From Streptomyces seoulensis (GTDB taxonomy: Bacteria > Actinomycetota > Actinomycetes > Streptomycetales > Streptomycetaceae), in assembly GCF_022846655.1 (NCBI RefSeq), contig NZ_AP025667.1, positions 2,145,001 through 2,209,000 on the forward strand: a stretch of DNA of 64,000 nucleotides, in the 5' to 3' direction. Of this stretch, positions 45,808 through 53,792 are shown piece by piece. How positions within the stretch are numbered: the stretch's first letter is position 1; every line of letters starts with the position of its first letter. Both the position numbers and the translations under genes were made by a program. The notes beneath the pieces are model-generated. The model was not told the DNA's origin. It did not search any database and saw only the letters and a list, made by a program, of their open reading frames with translations.

Positions 45808-46533
45808 CTACGCCGCCGCCGACAACTCCTGCCGCAGCGGCCACTCCGTGCTCACCAGCTCCGGGGAACCGCTGCGCGCGAACCACGCCTGCAGCCCCCG
45901 CGCCTGCGCCGCGTGCCAGCCCACCTGCAGCGCGTGCAGCTCCGCGGGGGACAGCCGCTCCAGCCGCGCCGAGAACCGCCGGCCCACCGCCCGTACGACG
46001 TCCAGTGCCGCCATCGCGTCCGCCGCGGCGTCGTGCGCGTCCCGCAGGGCCACGCCGTACTGCTCGCACAGATCGCCCAGCGTGCGACGGCCCTTGCGGT
46101 AGCGGTCCAGGTGCTTGTCCAGCACCCTCGGGTCCAGCACCCGCAGCGGCGCCGAATCGAACCAGCGGTCCAGCGACGACGCCCGGTGCCGGCGCAACTC
46201 CCGGTCCAGCAGCGTCAGATCGAACGGCGCGTTCATCACCACCAGCGGCCGGCCCATCGCCGTGTGCTCGGCCAACTGCTGGGCTATCTCGTACACCACC
46301 GGCGCAGGCCAGCGCCCGTTGTGCTGGAGGTGCTCCTCCGTCAGGCCGTGCACCGCCGTCGCCCCCTCGGGCACCGGCACCCCCGGATTCACCAGCCAGC
46401 GGCTCACCCGCGGCCGCGTCCCCGGCGCGTCCTGGACGACGACCGCGGCCGACACGATCCGGTCGGTCTCGACGTCCACGCCCGTCGTCTCCGTGTCGAA
46501 GGCGACCAGCGCCCCTTCGTACCAGCACGTCAT
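45808..46533 (-). CDS. DnaQ-like 3'-5' exonuclease (DEDDh)
   Basis: 241 residues. Exo motifs: FDTETTG (Asp, Glu), NAPFDLTLLDREL (Asp) and HDAAADAMAAL (His, Asp). Such stand-alone exonucleases resemble the polymerase III epsilon subunit or oligoribonuclease-type enzymes. ATG 46533 (MTCWYEGALVAFDTETTG) has GAGGAG about 9 nt upstream. Divergent from the DUF4365 gene across 169 bp. Confidence 0.9.
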   Translation of the reverse strand: MTCWYEGALVAFDTETTGVDVETDRIVSAAVVVQDAPGTRPRVSRWLVNPGVPVPEGATAVHGLTEEHLQHNGRWPAPVVYEIAQQLAEHTAMGRPLVVMNAPFDLTLLDRELRRHRASSLDRWFDSAPLRVLDPRVLDKHLDRYRKGRRTLGDLCEQYGVALRDAHDAAADAMAALDVVRAVGRRFSARLERLSPAELHALQVGWHAAQARGLQAWFARSGSPELVSTEWPLRQELSAAA

Positions 46534-46702
46534 ACCAACCCAACTCCTCGCCCGCACATGGCGGCTGACGTTCCGTCTTCTGCCCGTTTGGTGATACCCG
46601 GCCCGTTTGCGCCGTACGCCGGGAGGAGACAACAGGAGTACGGGTCTTTGCAGTTCAGCGGCCCGCAGTGGGGAAACCCCTGGTTCGGAAGGCTGTTGTC
46701 CC

Positions 46703-47269
46703 ATGGCCATGGCGCAGCCCGAGCGGAGCGGGCTGCTGCCCGACAGCGCGGGCCACCTTCGCGGCACCCTCGCCACCACCGCCTGCATGGAGACCCTGCA
46801 GGTCGGCTATCTACACGCGGTCGCCGCCGCGGCCGGCTGCTCGCTGTCCCAGCCCTTCCCCGACAACGGCATCGACTGGCACGTCAGCCACAGCGCCCCC
46901 GGCCACACCGTCGACGACGAGGTCACCATCAAGGTGCAGCTCAAATGCACCTACCAGATCGCCCCCCGGCCCCCCGGCCCCTTCTTCTCCTTCACGCTCG
47001 ACAACGACCACCTGCGCAAACTCGCCCGCACCCCCGTCTCGGTGCACAAGATCCTCGTCGTCATGATCGTCCCGCGCTCCCAGGGCGACTGGCTGCGCGC
47101 CGGACACGACCGGCTCGACCTCAGACACTGCTGCTACTGGGTCAACCTCGCCGGGCACCCCGTCACCGGACGCACCCGCACCACCGTCCGCGTCCCCACC
47201 GCGCGCATCTTCGACGACCGCGCCCTCTGCGAGATCATGACGCGCGTCGGTACGGGAGGCAGGCCATGA
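46703..47269 (+). CDS. DUF4365-like protein (possible PD-(D/E)xK nuclease fold)
   Basis: 188 residues. After a short N-terminus, METLQVGYLHAVAAAAGC, NGIDWHVSH (Asp58) and IKVQLKCTYQ (Gln79-Leu-Lys81) give the D...QxK arrangement of restriction-endonuclease-like folds, and the C-terminal part (ILVVMIVPRSQGDWL, CCYWVNLAGHP) fits DUF4365. The acid normally preceding xK is Gln here, as in several nuclease subfamilies. ATG 46703 follows GGAAGG; ATG 46709 is an alternative. Overlaps the next gene by ATGA, so the two products probably work together. Activity unproven. Confidence 0.72.
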   Translation: MAMAQPERSGLLPDSAGHLRGTLATTACMETLQVGYLHAVAAAAGCSLSQPFPDNGIDWHVSHSAPGHTVDDEVTIKVQLKCTYQIAPRPPGPFFSFTLDNDHLRKLARTPVSVHKILVVMIVPRSQGDWLRAGHDRLDLRHCCYWVNLAGHPVTGRTRTTVRVPTARIFDDRALCEIMTRVGTGGRP

Positions 47270-48480
47270 CAAGCCCCGACGAGCCCGTCCGCCGGCTCCG
47301 TGCCCACCCGGACGACTCCGCCTGGCACCGGCCCCCCGACCCCGCCCGTGTAGACCCCGCCGACCTCGGCACCCTGCTGCGCCGCCACGGCTGGCGGCGA
47401 CGCGGCGGCGTCCCCGGCCGCTACGGCCGCTGGACCCCGCCCGCCCCCGCCGACGGCCCCACCAGCCTCCTCGTGCCCGAGAGCCGCGCCTTCCCCGACG
47501 CCGACGACCTCCTCGGCGAGGCACTACACGCCCTCCACCGCAGCGCCGCCCCCTCCGCCCGCGAGATCCTGATCGCCCTCGCCGTCCCCAGCGACGAGAT
47601 CCGCTGGCACCGCGACACCCCCGGCGGACCCGTCGACGGCGCCGCCCCCTGGACCCTCGACGAACGGCTGCGCACCGCCGCCCGCCAGACCCTCCTCGCC
47701 GGGGCCCTCGCCACCCGCGCCCGCACCGGCTACCACGGCGCCCGGCACCGCGGCCCGGCCACCGCCCTTCTCGCCGACGTCCTCGTCGGCCCCGCCACCG
47801 AAGGCCGTGCCCTCACCGCCTTCGCCCCCCTCCCCGGCGGCCGCCCCCTCACCGTCCGGCTCCACCACGCCCTGCACGCCGCCCGCGAGGCCATCGACTA
47901 CCAGCGGGCCACCGGCGCCATGGACGCCTTCGACGGAGCGGTCGAGGCGGGAGTCAGCCGCGAACTCACCGAAGCGCTGACCGCGCTCGTCCGGGGCTCC
48001 GAGGGCGCCCGCGTCGCCATCGCCTGGGCCCCCGCCGCCGGGGTCCCCGAAGGCTGCGCACCCTCCGCCGGACCCGTCGAGTTCTCGCCCGGCGACCTCC
48101 CCGCACTGCGCGCCGCGGGCACCCGCTACCTGCGCGCCGAGCCCTCCGTGCCGGTCAGCGTCACCGGGGTCGTCGTCCGCCTGCGCCGCTCCGGGCCGCG
48201 CGGCGAGGGGACCGTACGGCTGCGGGTCCTGGCGGGCGCCGAGGTCCCGCACCTGCGGCTCACCCTCGGCGAGGAGGACTACCGCATAGCGGGCCACGCC
48301 CACCTCGTCGGCCTGCCCGTGCGGGTGCGCGGCCGGCTGGAGCGCCGGGGCGGCTTCCGCAGGCTCACCGGCGCCACCGGGGTCGTGCCCGTCCGGGTCG
48401 ACGAGACCGAACGCGACCGGCTGATGAAGTCCCTCCAGGAGAACCTCGACTTCTTCGAGGAGGCGTGCGGGGACGCGTAG
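47266..48480 (+). CDS. Unknown protein coupled to the DUF4365 gene
   Basis: 404 residues, soluble, Arg/Pro/Ala-rich N-terminus ([18 protein letters not shown]), a helical middle, and a C-terminal beta-rich part (about residues 295-385: [21 protein letters not shown] ... [17 protein letters not shown]) that looks like an OB-type or barrel domain. No known family is recognised. Translationally coupled to the DUF4365 protein; 115 bp before thrS. Functional partner of the putative nuclease is the reasonable guess. Confidence 0.8.
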   Translation: MTSPDEPVRRLRAHPDDSAWHRPPDPARVDPADLGTLLRRHGWRRRGGVPGRYGRWTPPAPADGPTSLLVPESRAFPDADDLLGEALHALHRSAAPSAREILIALAVPSDEIRWHRDTPGGPVDGAAPWTLDERLRTAARQTLLAGALATRARTGYHGARHRGPATALLADVLVGPATEGRALTAFAPLPGGRPLTVRLHHALHAAREAIDYQRATGAMDAFDGAVEAGVSRELTEALTALVRGSEGARVAIAWAPAAGVPEGCAPSAGPVEFSPGDLPALRAAGTRYLRAEPSVPVSVTGVVVRLRRSGPRGEGTVRLRVLAGAEVPHLRLTLGEEDYRIAGHAHLVGLPVRVRGRLERRGGFRRLTGATGVVPVRVDETERDRLMKSLQENLDFFEEACGDA

Positions 48481-48595
48481 CGGGACGGGCACGAAAAGTA
48501 ACCGTTTCGCGGTCGGCGGGGGCGGGTCGGTACGATCCCTTGTGCGCGCGCTCCTGGTACGGCGCCGCACTCAAGCCTTCAGTCAGGAGAGACCG

Positions 48596-50572
48596 GTGTC
48601 AGACGTCCGTGTGATCATCCAACGCGATTCCGAGCGGGAAGAGCGCGTGGTGACGACGGGCACTACCGCCGCCGACCTCTTCGCGGGCGAGCGCTCCGTC
48701 ATCGCCGCGCGTGTGGGCGGCGAGCTCAGGGACCTCACCCACGAGCTCTCCGACGGCGACGAGGTCGAGGGCGTCGAGATCAGTTCCGAGGACGGCCTCG
48801 GCATCCTGCGCCACTCCACCGCGCACGTCATGGCCCAGGCCGTGCAGGAGCTCTTCCCCGAGGCCAAGCTCGGCATCGGCCCGCCGGTCAAGGACGGCTT
48901 CTACTACGACTTCGACGTCGAGAAGCCCTTCCACCCCGATGACCTCAAGGCCATCGAGAAGAAGATGCAGGAGATCCAGAAGCGGGGTCAGAAGTTCTCC
49001 CGCCGCGTCGTCACCGACGAGGACGCCCGCGCCGAGCTGGCCGACGAGCCGTACAAGCTGGAGCTGATCGGCCTCAAGGGCTCGGCCTCCTCCGACGACG
49101 GCGCGGACGTCGAGGTCGGCGCCGGCGAGCTGACGATCTACGACAACCTGGACGCCAAGACCGGCGAGCTGTGCTGGAAGGACCTCTGCCGCGGTCCCCA
49201 CCTGCCCTCCACCCGCAACATCCCGGCGTTCAAGCTGATGCGCAACGCGGCCGCCTACTGGCGCGGCAGCGAGAAGAACCCGATGCTCCAGCGCATCTAC
49301 GGCACCGCCTGGCCGTCCAAGGACGAGCTGAAGGCGCACCTGGAGTTCCTCGCCGAGGCCGAGAAGCGCGACCACCGCAAGCTCGGCAACGAGCTGGACC
49401 TCTTCTCCATCCCGGAGCAGATCGGCTCCGGCCTCGCCGTCTTCCACCCCAAGGGCGGCATCATCCGCCGGGTCATGGAGGACTACTCGCGGCGCCGCCA
49501 CGAGGAGGAGGGCTACGAGTTCGTCTACACCCCGCACGCGACGAAGGGGAAGCTCTTCGAGACCTCGGGCCACCTGGACTGGTACGCCGACGGCATGTAC
49601 CCGCCCATGCAGCTCGACGAGGGCGTGGACTACTACCTCAAGCCCATGAACTGCCCGATGCACAACATGATCTTCGACGCGCGCGGCCGCTCGTACCGTG
49701 AACTGCCGCTGCGCCTCTTCGAGTTCGGGACCGTGTACCGGTACGAGAAGTCGGGCGTCGTGCACGGCCTCACCCGTGCCCGCGGCTTCACCCAGGACGA
49801 CGCGCACATCTACTGCACCCGTGAGCAGATGTCCGAGGAACTGGACAAGACGCTCACCTTCGTCCTCGGCCTGCTGCGCGACTACGGCCTGACCGACTTC
49901 TACCTGGAGCTGTCCACCAAGGACCCGGAGAAGTTCGTCGGCTCCGACGAGGCGTGGGACGAGGCGACCGAGACCCTCCGCCAGGTCGCGGAGAAGCAGG
50001 GCCTGCCCCTGGTGCCCGACCCGGGCGGCGCCGCCTTCTACGGCCCGAAGATCTCGGTGCAGGCCAAGGACGCCATCGGCCGGACCTGGCAGATGTCCAC
50101 GATCCAGCTCGACTTCAACCTGCCCGAGCGGTTCGACCTGGAGTACACCGGCCCCGACGGCTCCAAGCAGCGTCCGGTGATGATCCACCGTGCCCTGTTC
50201 GGCTCCATCGAGCGGTTCTTCGCCGTGCTCCTGGAGCACTACGCGGGCGCCTTCCCGGCGTGGCTGGCTCCGGTGCAGGCGGTGGGCATCCCGATCGGTG
50301 ACGCGCACGTCGAGTACCTGGAGAAGTTCGCGGCCGAGGCCAAGCGGAAGGGTCTGCGGGTCGAGGTGGACTCCTCCTCCGACCGGATGCAGAAGAAGAT
50401 CAGGAACGCCCAGCGCCAGAAGGTGCCGTTCATGATCATCGTCGGTGACGAGGACATGAACGCGGACACCGTCTCCTTCCGCTACCGCGACGGCTCGCAG
50501 GAGAACGGCATCCCGTTCGCGGACGCCATCGCCAAGATCCAGAAGGTCGTGGAGGAGCGGGTCCAGGTCTGA
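48596..50572 (+). CDS. thrS: Threonyl-tRNA synthetase
   Basis: 658 residues. N-terminal TGS domain, an editing domain with [16 protein letters not shown], a class II catalytic core with [42 protein letters not shown] and the motif 3 segment [13 protein letters not shown], then an anticodon-binding C-terminus. GTG 48596 has AGGAG 6 nt upstream. TACGAT at 48531-48536 is a plausible -10. No T-box leader was recognised. Confidence 0.97.
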   Translation: MSDVRVIIQRDSEREERVVTTGTTAADLFAGERSVIAARVGGELRDLTHELSDGDEVEGVEISSEDGLGILRHSTAHVMAQAVQELFPEAKLGIGPPVKDGFYYDFDVEKPFHPDDLKAIEKKMQEIQKRGQKFSRRVVTDEDARAELADEPYKLELIGLKGSASSDDGADVEVGAGELTIYDNLDAKTGELCWKDLCRGPHLPSTRNIPAFKLMRNAAAYWRGSEKNPMLQRIYGTAWPSKDELKAHLEFLAEAEKRDHRKLGNELDLFSIPEQIGSGLAVFHPKGGIIRRVMEDYSRRRHEEEGYEFVYTPHATKGKLFETSGHLDWYADGMYPPMQLDEGVDYYLKPMNCPMHNMIFDARGRSYRELPLRLFEFGTVYRYEKSGVVHGLTRARGFTQDDAHIYCTREQMSEELDKTLTFVLGLLRDYGLTDFYLELSTKDPEKFVGSDEAWDEATETLRQVAEKQGLPLVPDPGGAAFYGPKISVQAKDAIGRTWQMSTIQLDFNLPERFDLEYTGPDGSKQRPVMIHRALFGSIERFFAVLLEHYAGAFPAWLAPVQAVGIPIGDAHVEYLEKFAAEAKRKGLRVEVDSSSDRMQKKIRNAQRQKVPFMIIVGDEDMNADTVSFRYRDGSQENGIPFADAIAKIQKVVEERVQV

Positions 50573-50584
50573 TCCGGAGCCCGT

Positions 50585-50622
50585 GAGCGACCCCCGGGGC
50601 ATCACCGCCCCGGGGGTTGCTC
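50585..50622. terminator. Bidirectional terminator between thrS and the K+ channel gene
   Basis: 16-bp stem (GAGCGACCCCCGGGGC / GCCCCGGGGGTTGCTC, one G-T pair) with an ATCACC loop; the loop holds the stop codon of the leftward channel gene. Confidence 0.9.
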
Positions 50623-51258
50623 GTCCTCCTCCCGCGCGAACACCTGCAGCAGCCAGGAGGAGAACGACCCCGTCACCGCGCCCAGCAGGGCCAGGCCGCC
50701 CGCCATCATCGCCGCCGCGATGATCCGGCCGCCCGTGGTGACCGGGACGACGTCGCCGTAGCCCACGGTGGACAGCGTCGAGCAGGCCCACCAGACGGCG
50801 TCGCCGAAGGTCTGCATGTGCGAGGCCGGCGCACCGCGCTCCTGCTGGTAGACGGCGAGCGCGCCGGTGAAGCCCATCAGCAGGGTCGCGAGCCCGGAGT
50901 AGGCGATCACCCGCGCGTACAGCGGGAGCCTGGGCAGGCCGCGCCGACGCTCCAGGGACTCGTAGATCCGCACGATCCGCAGCGGGCGCAGCAGGGGCAG
51001 GATCAGTACGAGGGTGTCCAGCCAGTGGGTGCGGACGAAACGCGTGCCCTGGCCGCTCAGCCGCCAGCGCATCGCGTAGTCCACGGCGAACAGCGCCCAG
51101 CACGCGAGCAGCAGCCCCAGCCACAGGTCGTCCCACGCGGTGCCGAAGCGCGGGGCGAGGACGAGGGCCGCGTACGAGCCGAGGAACGTCAGGGACGCCA
51201 CGGTGAGAGGCATCTCGGCGCGGCGTTCCCAGCGCGTCCTGGGGCTGTCGTGGTGCAC
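50602..51258 (-). CDS. Two-pore-loop type potassium channel
   Basis: 218 residues. Voltage-sensor-like N-terminal spans (PLTVASLTFLGSYAALVLA; a basic segment LLRPLRIVRIYESLERRRG as S4), then a pore with selectivity filter STVGYGD and a last span. It would conduct K+ as a tetramer. GTG 51258 is preferred because it gives the usual RTRWERRAE N-terminus; ATG 51213 is an alternative. Short cytosolic tail without a regulatory RCK domain. Confidence 0.87.
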   Translation of the reverse strand: MHHDSPRTRWERRAEMPLTVASLTFLGSYAALVLAPRFGTAWDDLWLGLLLACWALFAVDYAMRWRLSGQGTRFVRTHWLDTLVLILPLLRPLRIVRIYESLERRRGLPRLPLYARVIAYSGLATLLMGFTGALAVYQQERGAPASHMQTFGDAVWWACSTLSTVGYGDVVPVTTGGRIIAAAMMAGGLALLGAVTGSFSSWLLQVFAREEDEQPPGR

Positions 51259-51337
51259 CGGTCCAGCTTGGCCGCTGGCTCCTTCCACCCCGCCCCGGCG
51301 ACACGCCGCGAACGGGCGAAGCCATATGCTGCCTTGC

Positions 51338-51886
51338 ATGACGAGTGAGCCGGAGCAGCAGATCGGAGTGGGGACGCAGGACGCGTTCCAGCGCCTGTGG
51401 ACGCCCCACCGGATGGCCTACATCCAGGGCGAGAACAAGCCGAGCGGTCCCGGAGCGGACGACGGCTGCCCGTTCTGTTCCATCCCGGCCAAATCCGATG
51501 AGGACGGTCTGATCGTCCGGCGCGGCGAGCACGTGTACGCGGTGCTCAACCTCTACCCGTACAACGGCGGCCATCTGATGACCGTGCCCTACCGGCACGT
51601 GGCCGACTACACCGATCTGACCGGTCCGGAGACCGCCGAGCTGGCGGAGCTGACCAAGCAGGCGATGACGGCGCTGCGTACGGCGTCCGGTGCGCACGGC
51701 TTCAACATCGGCATGAACCAGGGCGCGGTGGCCGGTGCGGGTATCGCGGCCCACCTCCACCAGCACATCGTGCCGCGCTGGGGCGGGGACACGAACTTCA
51801 TGCCGGTGGTGGGCCACACCAAGGTGCTGCCGCAACTGCTCGGCGACACCCGCAAGATGCTCGCGGAGGCGTGGCCCGCTGCCTGA
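51338..51886 (+). CDS. HIT-family nucleotide hydrolase/phosphorylase
   Basis: 182 residues. The histidine triad HLHQH is in AAHLHQHIVPRW, preceded by NLYPYNGGHLMTVPYRH. Mycobacterial homologues at the same locus act on diadenosine tetraphosphate, so Ap4A phosphorylase activity is likely. TATGCT (51325-51330) is 7 nt before the ATG: probably leaderless. It belongs by synteny to the thrS-pgsA-patA-pimA block. Confidence 0.9.
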   Translation: MTSEPEQQIGVGTQDAFQRLWTPHRMAYIQGENKPSGPGADDGCPFCSIPAKSDEDGLIVRRGEHVYAVLNLYPYNGGHLMTVPYRHVADYTDLTGPETAELAELTKQAMTALRTASGAHGFNIGMNQGAVAGAGIAAHLHQHIVPRWGGDTNFMPVVGHTKVLPQLLGDTRKMLAEAWPAA

Positions 51887-51952
51887 CGAGGCCCGACCAG
51901 GGCCGACGAGCGCGGGCGGGCCGCCGGCGCCTCCCGCCGAGGCGCCCGGGGC

Positions 51953-53596
51953 TCACGCGTCGTAGAGGTCGGCCTTCCTCGGGCTCGGGTCCTGGACCAG
52001 GCCGCTGAGGAACGCCGAGCGGGCGCCGAACTTGTCGGTGTCCACGCCGTTCTCCTTCAGCACCTTGATCGCGGCGGAGTGCACCACCCGCAGTACCGGG
52101 GTGGCGGCGCGCAGGGCGTCGTCGGCCATGAAGCGGTGGCGCCAGGGCTGGTCGGCCCAGGAGTGCCGCAGGCCGAAGGGCTCGGGGAGGCCGATGGAGC
52201 CGCCGAGCCAGTTCAGGGCCGGGGTGTACCAGGTGAGCGGGGCCCGGACGGCGAGGCGTACGACCTCGTCGGTGGGGACCAGGGGGAGCTTGACGGTCCG
52301 GTTCTCCCACGGCTTGAGTGACTTGGCGACCTCCTTGGTGGGGGCCGCCGGCTTGGCGTGGAAGAGCGGGTTGACCGGGCCGAGCGCGTGGCCGGTGACC
52401 TCGATGCGCAGGGTCTCGTGGAGGACGGTCACCGTGATCATCATGGTGAGGACGAGCTGGCCGTCCCACAGCGTCCACTGCACGCCCAGGTAGTGCCGGT
52501 CGCCGCTGCCGAACTGCTGCTTGTTGCAGATCTCCTGTATGGCGTGCGGCTTGATCTGGAACGCCTCGACGTCCGTGCCCTCGGGCCGGGAGACCGCGTC
52601 GGCCTTCTCGCCGATCGGGGTGACGATCCAGTGCCGTATCGACGGGCGGGGGAAACCGCCGGTGTTGAGGGGGCCGCGCTCCAGCAGGCTGAGCTGGTCG
52701 TGGATGGCGCGAATGACGTCCCAGCTCCGGAACGGGTGGATCTCGCGCGGGGGTTCGGCCGAGACGAGGTCCTCCGCGAGCTGCCAGGAGCCCCAGCGGG
52801 TGCCCATGCCGAGGATGCCCTTGGGCCCGGCGTAGAAGACGGAGTTGGAGCGCTGTTCGGCGCCGAGCCGGGCCAGGGACTGGCGCAGTTGCTCGGCGGC
52901 CGTCTCGCCGGGGCTGCGCGGCACGGCCTCGGGGACCTTGGCGCCGACGCTGCTGCCCGACAGCAGTCCGGCCCAGCGTTCGCGCAGGTCGGCGGCGGTG
53001 CGCTCGCAGATGCGGCGGGCCCAGAACCAGCCCAGTACCGGGACGACGACGGCCGCGCGGACGTACCAGCCCAGGATGCCGCCGAAGGGCAGCTTCAGCA
53101 GGAAGAGCACGGCGAGGACCCCGACCCCGGCGAGGAGCGCGGTGCCCAGGGCTCCGGCCCGGCCCTCGCGCTTGGCCAGGAAGGAGCGGAGCAGGAAGAC
53201 GAGGAGCCAGGCGAGGAGGCCGGGCAGGAAGATCAGGCCGCACACGACCATCACGAGGGACAGTTTGTTGTCGCGCTCGCGGCGGATGTTGTTGGCGGCC
53301 AGGCAGTGTTCCACGACGACCTGGGGGTCGGCGCCGAAGGACTGGATCAGGGGCTTGCGGCCCGGTGCGAGCATCCGGTCGGCGACGGCACGCGAGAACG
53401 CCTCGCCCAGATTGGGGCGGAACAGCGGGATGCGGCCGGGCTTGACGGTGGACGCGTGCCACTCGTTGTCGGCCTTCTTGATCTCCTCGATGGCGTTGTC
53501 CCGGTAGGCCGCCGAGGCCAGCGCGAGGGTCGCCGCCTGGCCCTCGTCCCCGGAGACGGGCACCTGAGGACCGTCCCACTCCGTACCAACCGACAT
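51953..53596 (-). CDS. Large membrane protein of unknown function
   Basis: 547 residues. Three or four spans between about residues 110 and 195 (LVMVVCGLIFLPGLLAWLLVFLL, ALLAGVGVLAVLFLL, AAVVVPVLGWFWA) split a short N-terminal from a long C-terminal cytosolic domain (about 350 residues) that contains no motif I recognise. ATG 53596 has GGGGGCGGGA before it; ATG 53608 is close. It lies leftward between the HIT and pgsA genes, beside the EF-G-like gene. Confidence 0.8.
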   Translation of the reverse strand: MSVGTEWDGPQVPVSGDEGQAATLALASAAYRDNAIEEIKKADNEWHASTVKPGRIPLFRPNLGEAFSRAVADRMLAPGRKPLIQSFGADPQVVVEHCLAANNIRRERDNKLSLVMVVCGLIFLPGLLAWLLVFLLRSFLAKREGRAGALGTALLAGVGVLAVLFLLKLPFGGILGWYVRAAVVVPVLGWFWARRICERTAADLRERWAGLLSGSSVGAKVPEAVPRSPGETAAEQLRQSLARLGAEQRSNSVFYAGPKGILGMGTRWGSWQLAEDLVSAEPPREIHPFRSWDVIRAIHDQLSLLERGPLNTGGFPRPSIRHWIVTPIGEKADAVSRPEGTDVEAFQIKPHAIQEICNKQQFGSGDRHYLGVQWTLWDGQLVLTMMITVTVLHETLRIEVTGHALGPVNPLFHAKPAAPTKEVAKSLKPWENRTVKLPLVPTDEVVRLAVRAPLTWYTPALNWLGGSIGLPEPFGLRHSWADQPWRHRFMADDALRAATPVLRVVHSAAIKVLKENGVDTDKFGARSAFLSGLVQDPSPRKADLYDA

Positions 53597-53792
53597 TCCC
53601 GCCCCCATCGCCGCCGTGTCGCTCCTGCGGCCTTCCCGGCTTCCCCGCCGCGCACACCTGCCGAACCGGACATCGTTGCGATGTCCCGTGGCCACGGCGC
53701 CTGTTCGGCCGGTCCGGGACCCCGTCGGCCAGCGTATCCGCAGCCGGCCCTCCCGCGTCGGCGGACGGCCGAAGCCGCCCGCCGACGCCGGG

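Noticed and set aside
48481..48595. T-box leader before thrS
   Set aside because: The leader is too short and no T-box sequence is present.
48599..51835. 1078-codon minus-strand frame across thrS, the channel and the HIT gene
   Set aside because: Shadow of three real genes; low-complexity Val/Leu/Gly/His product without any motif.
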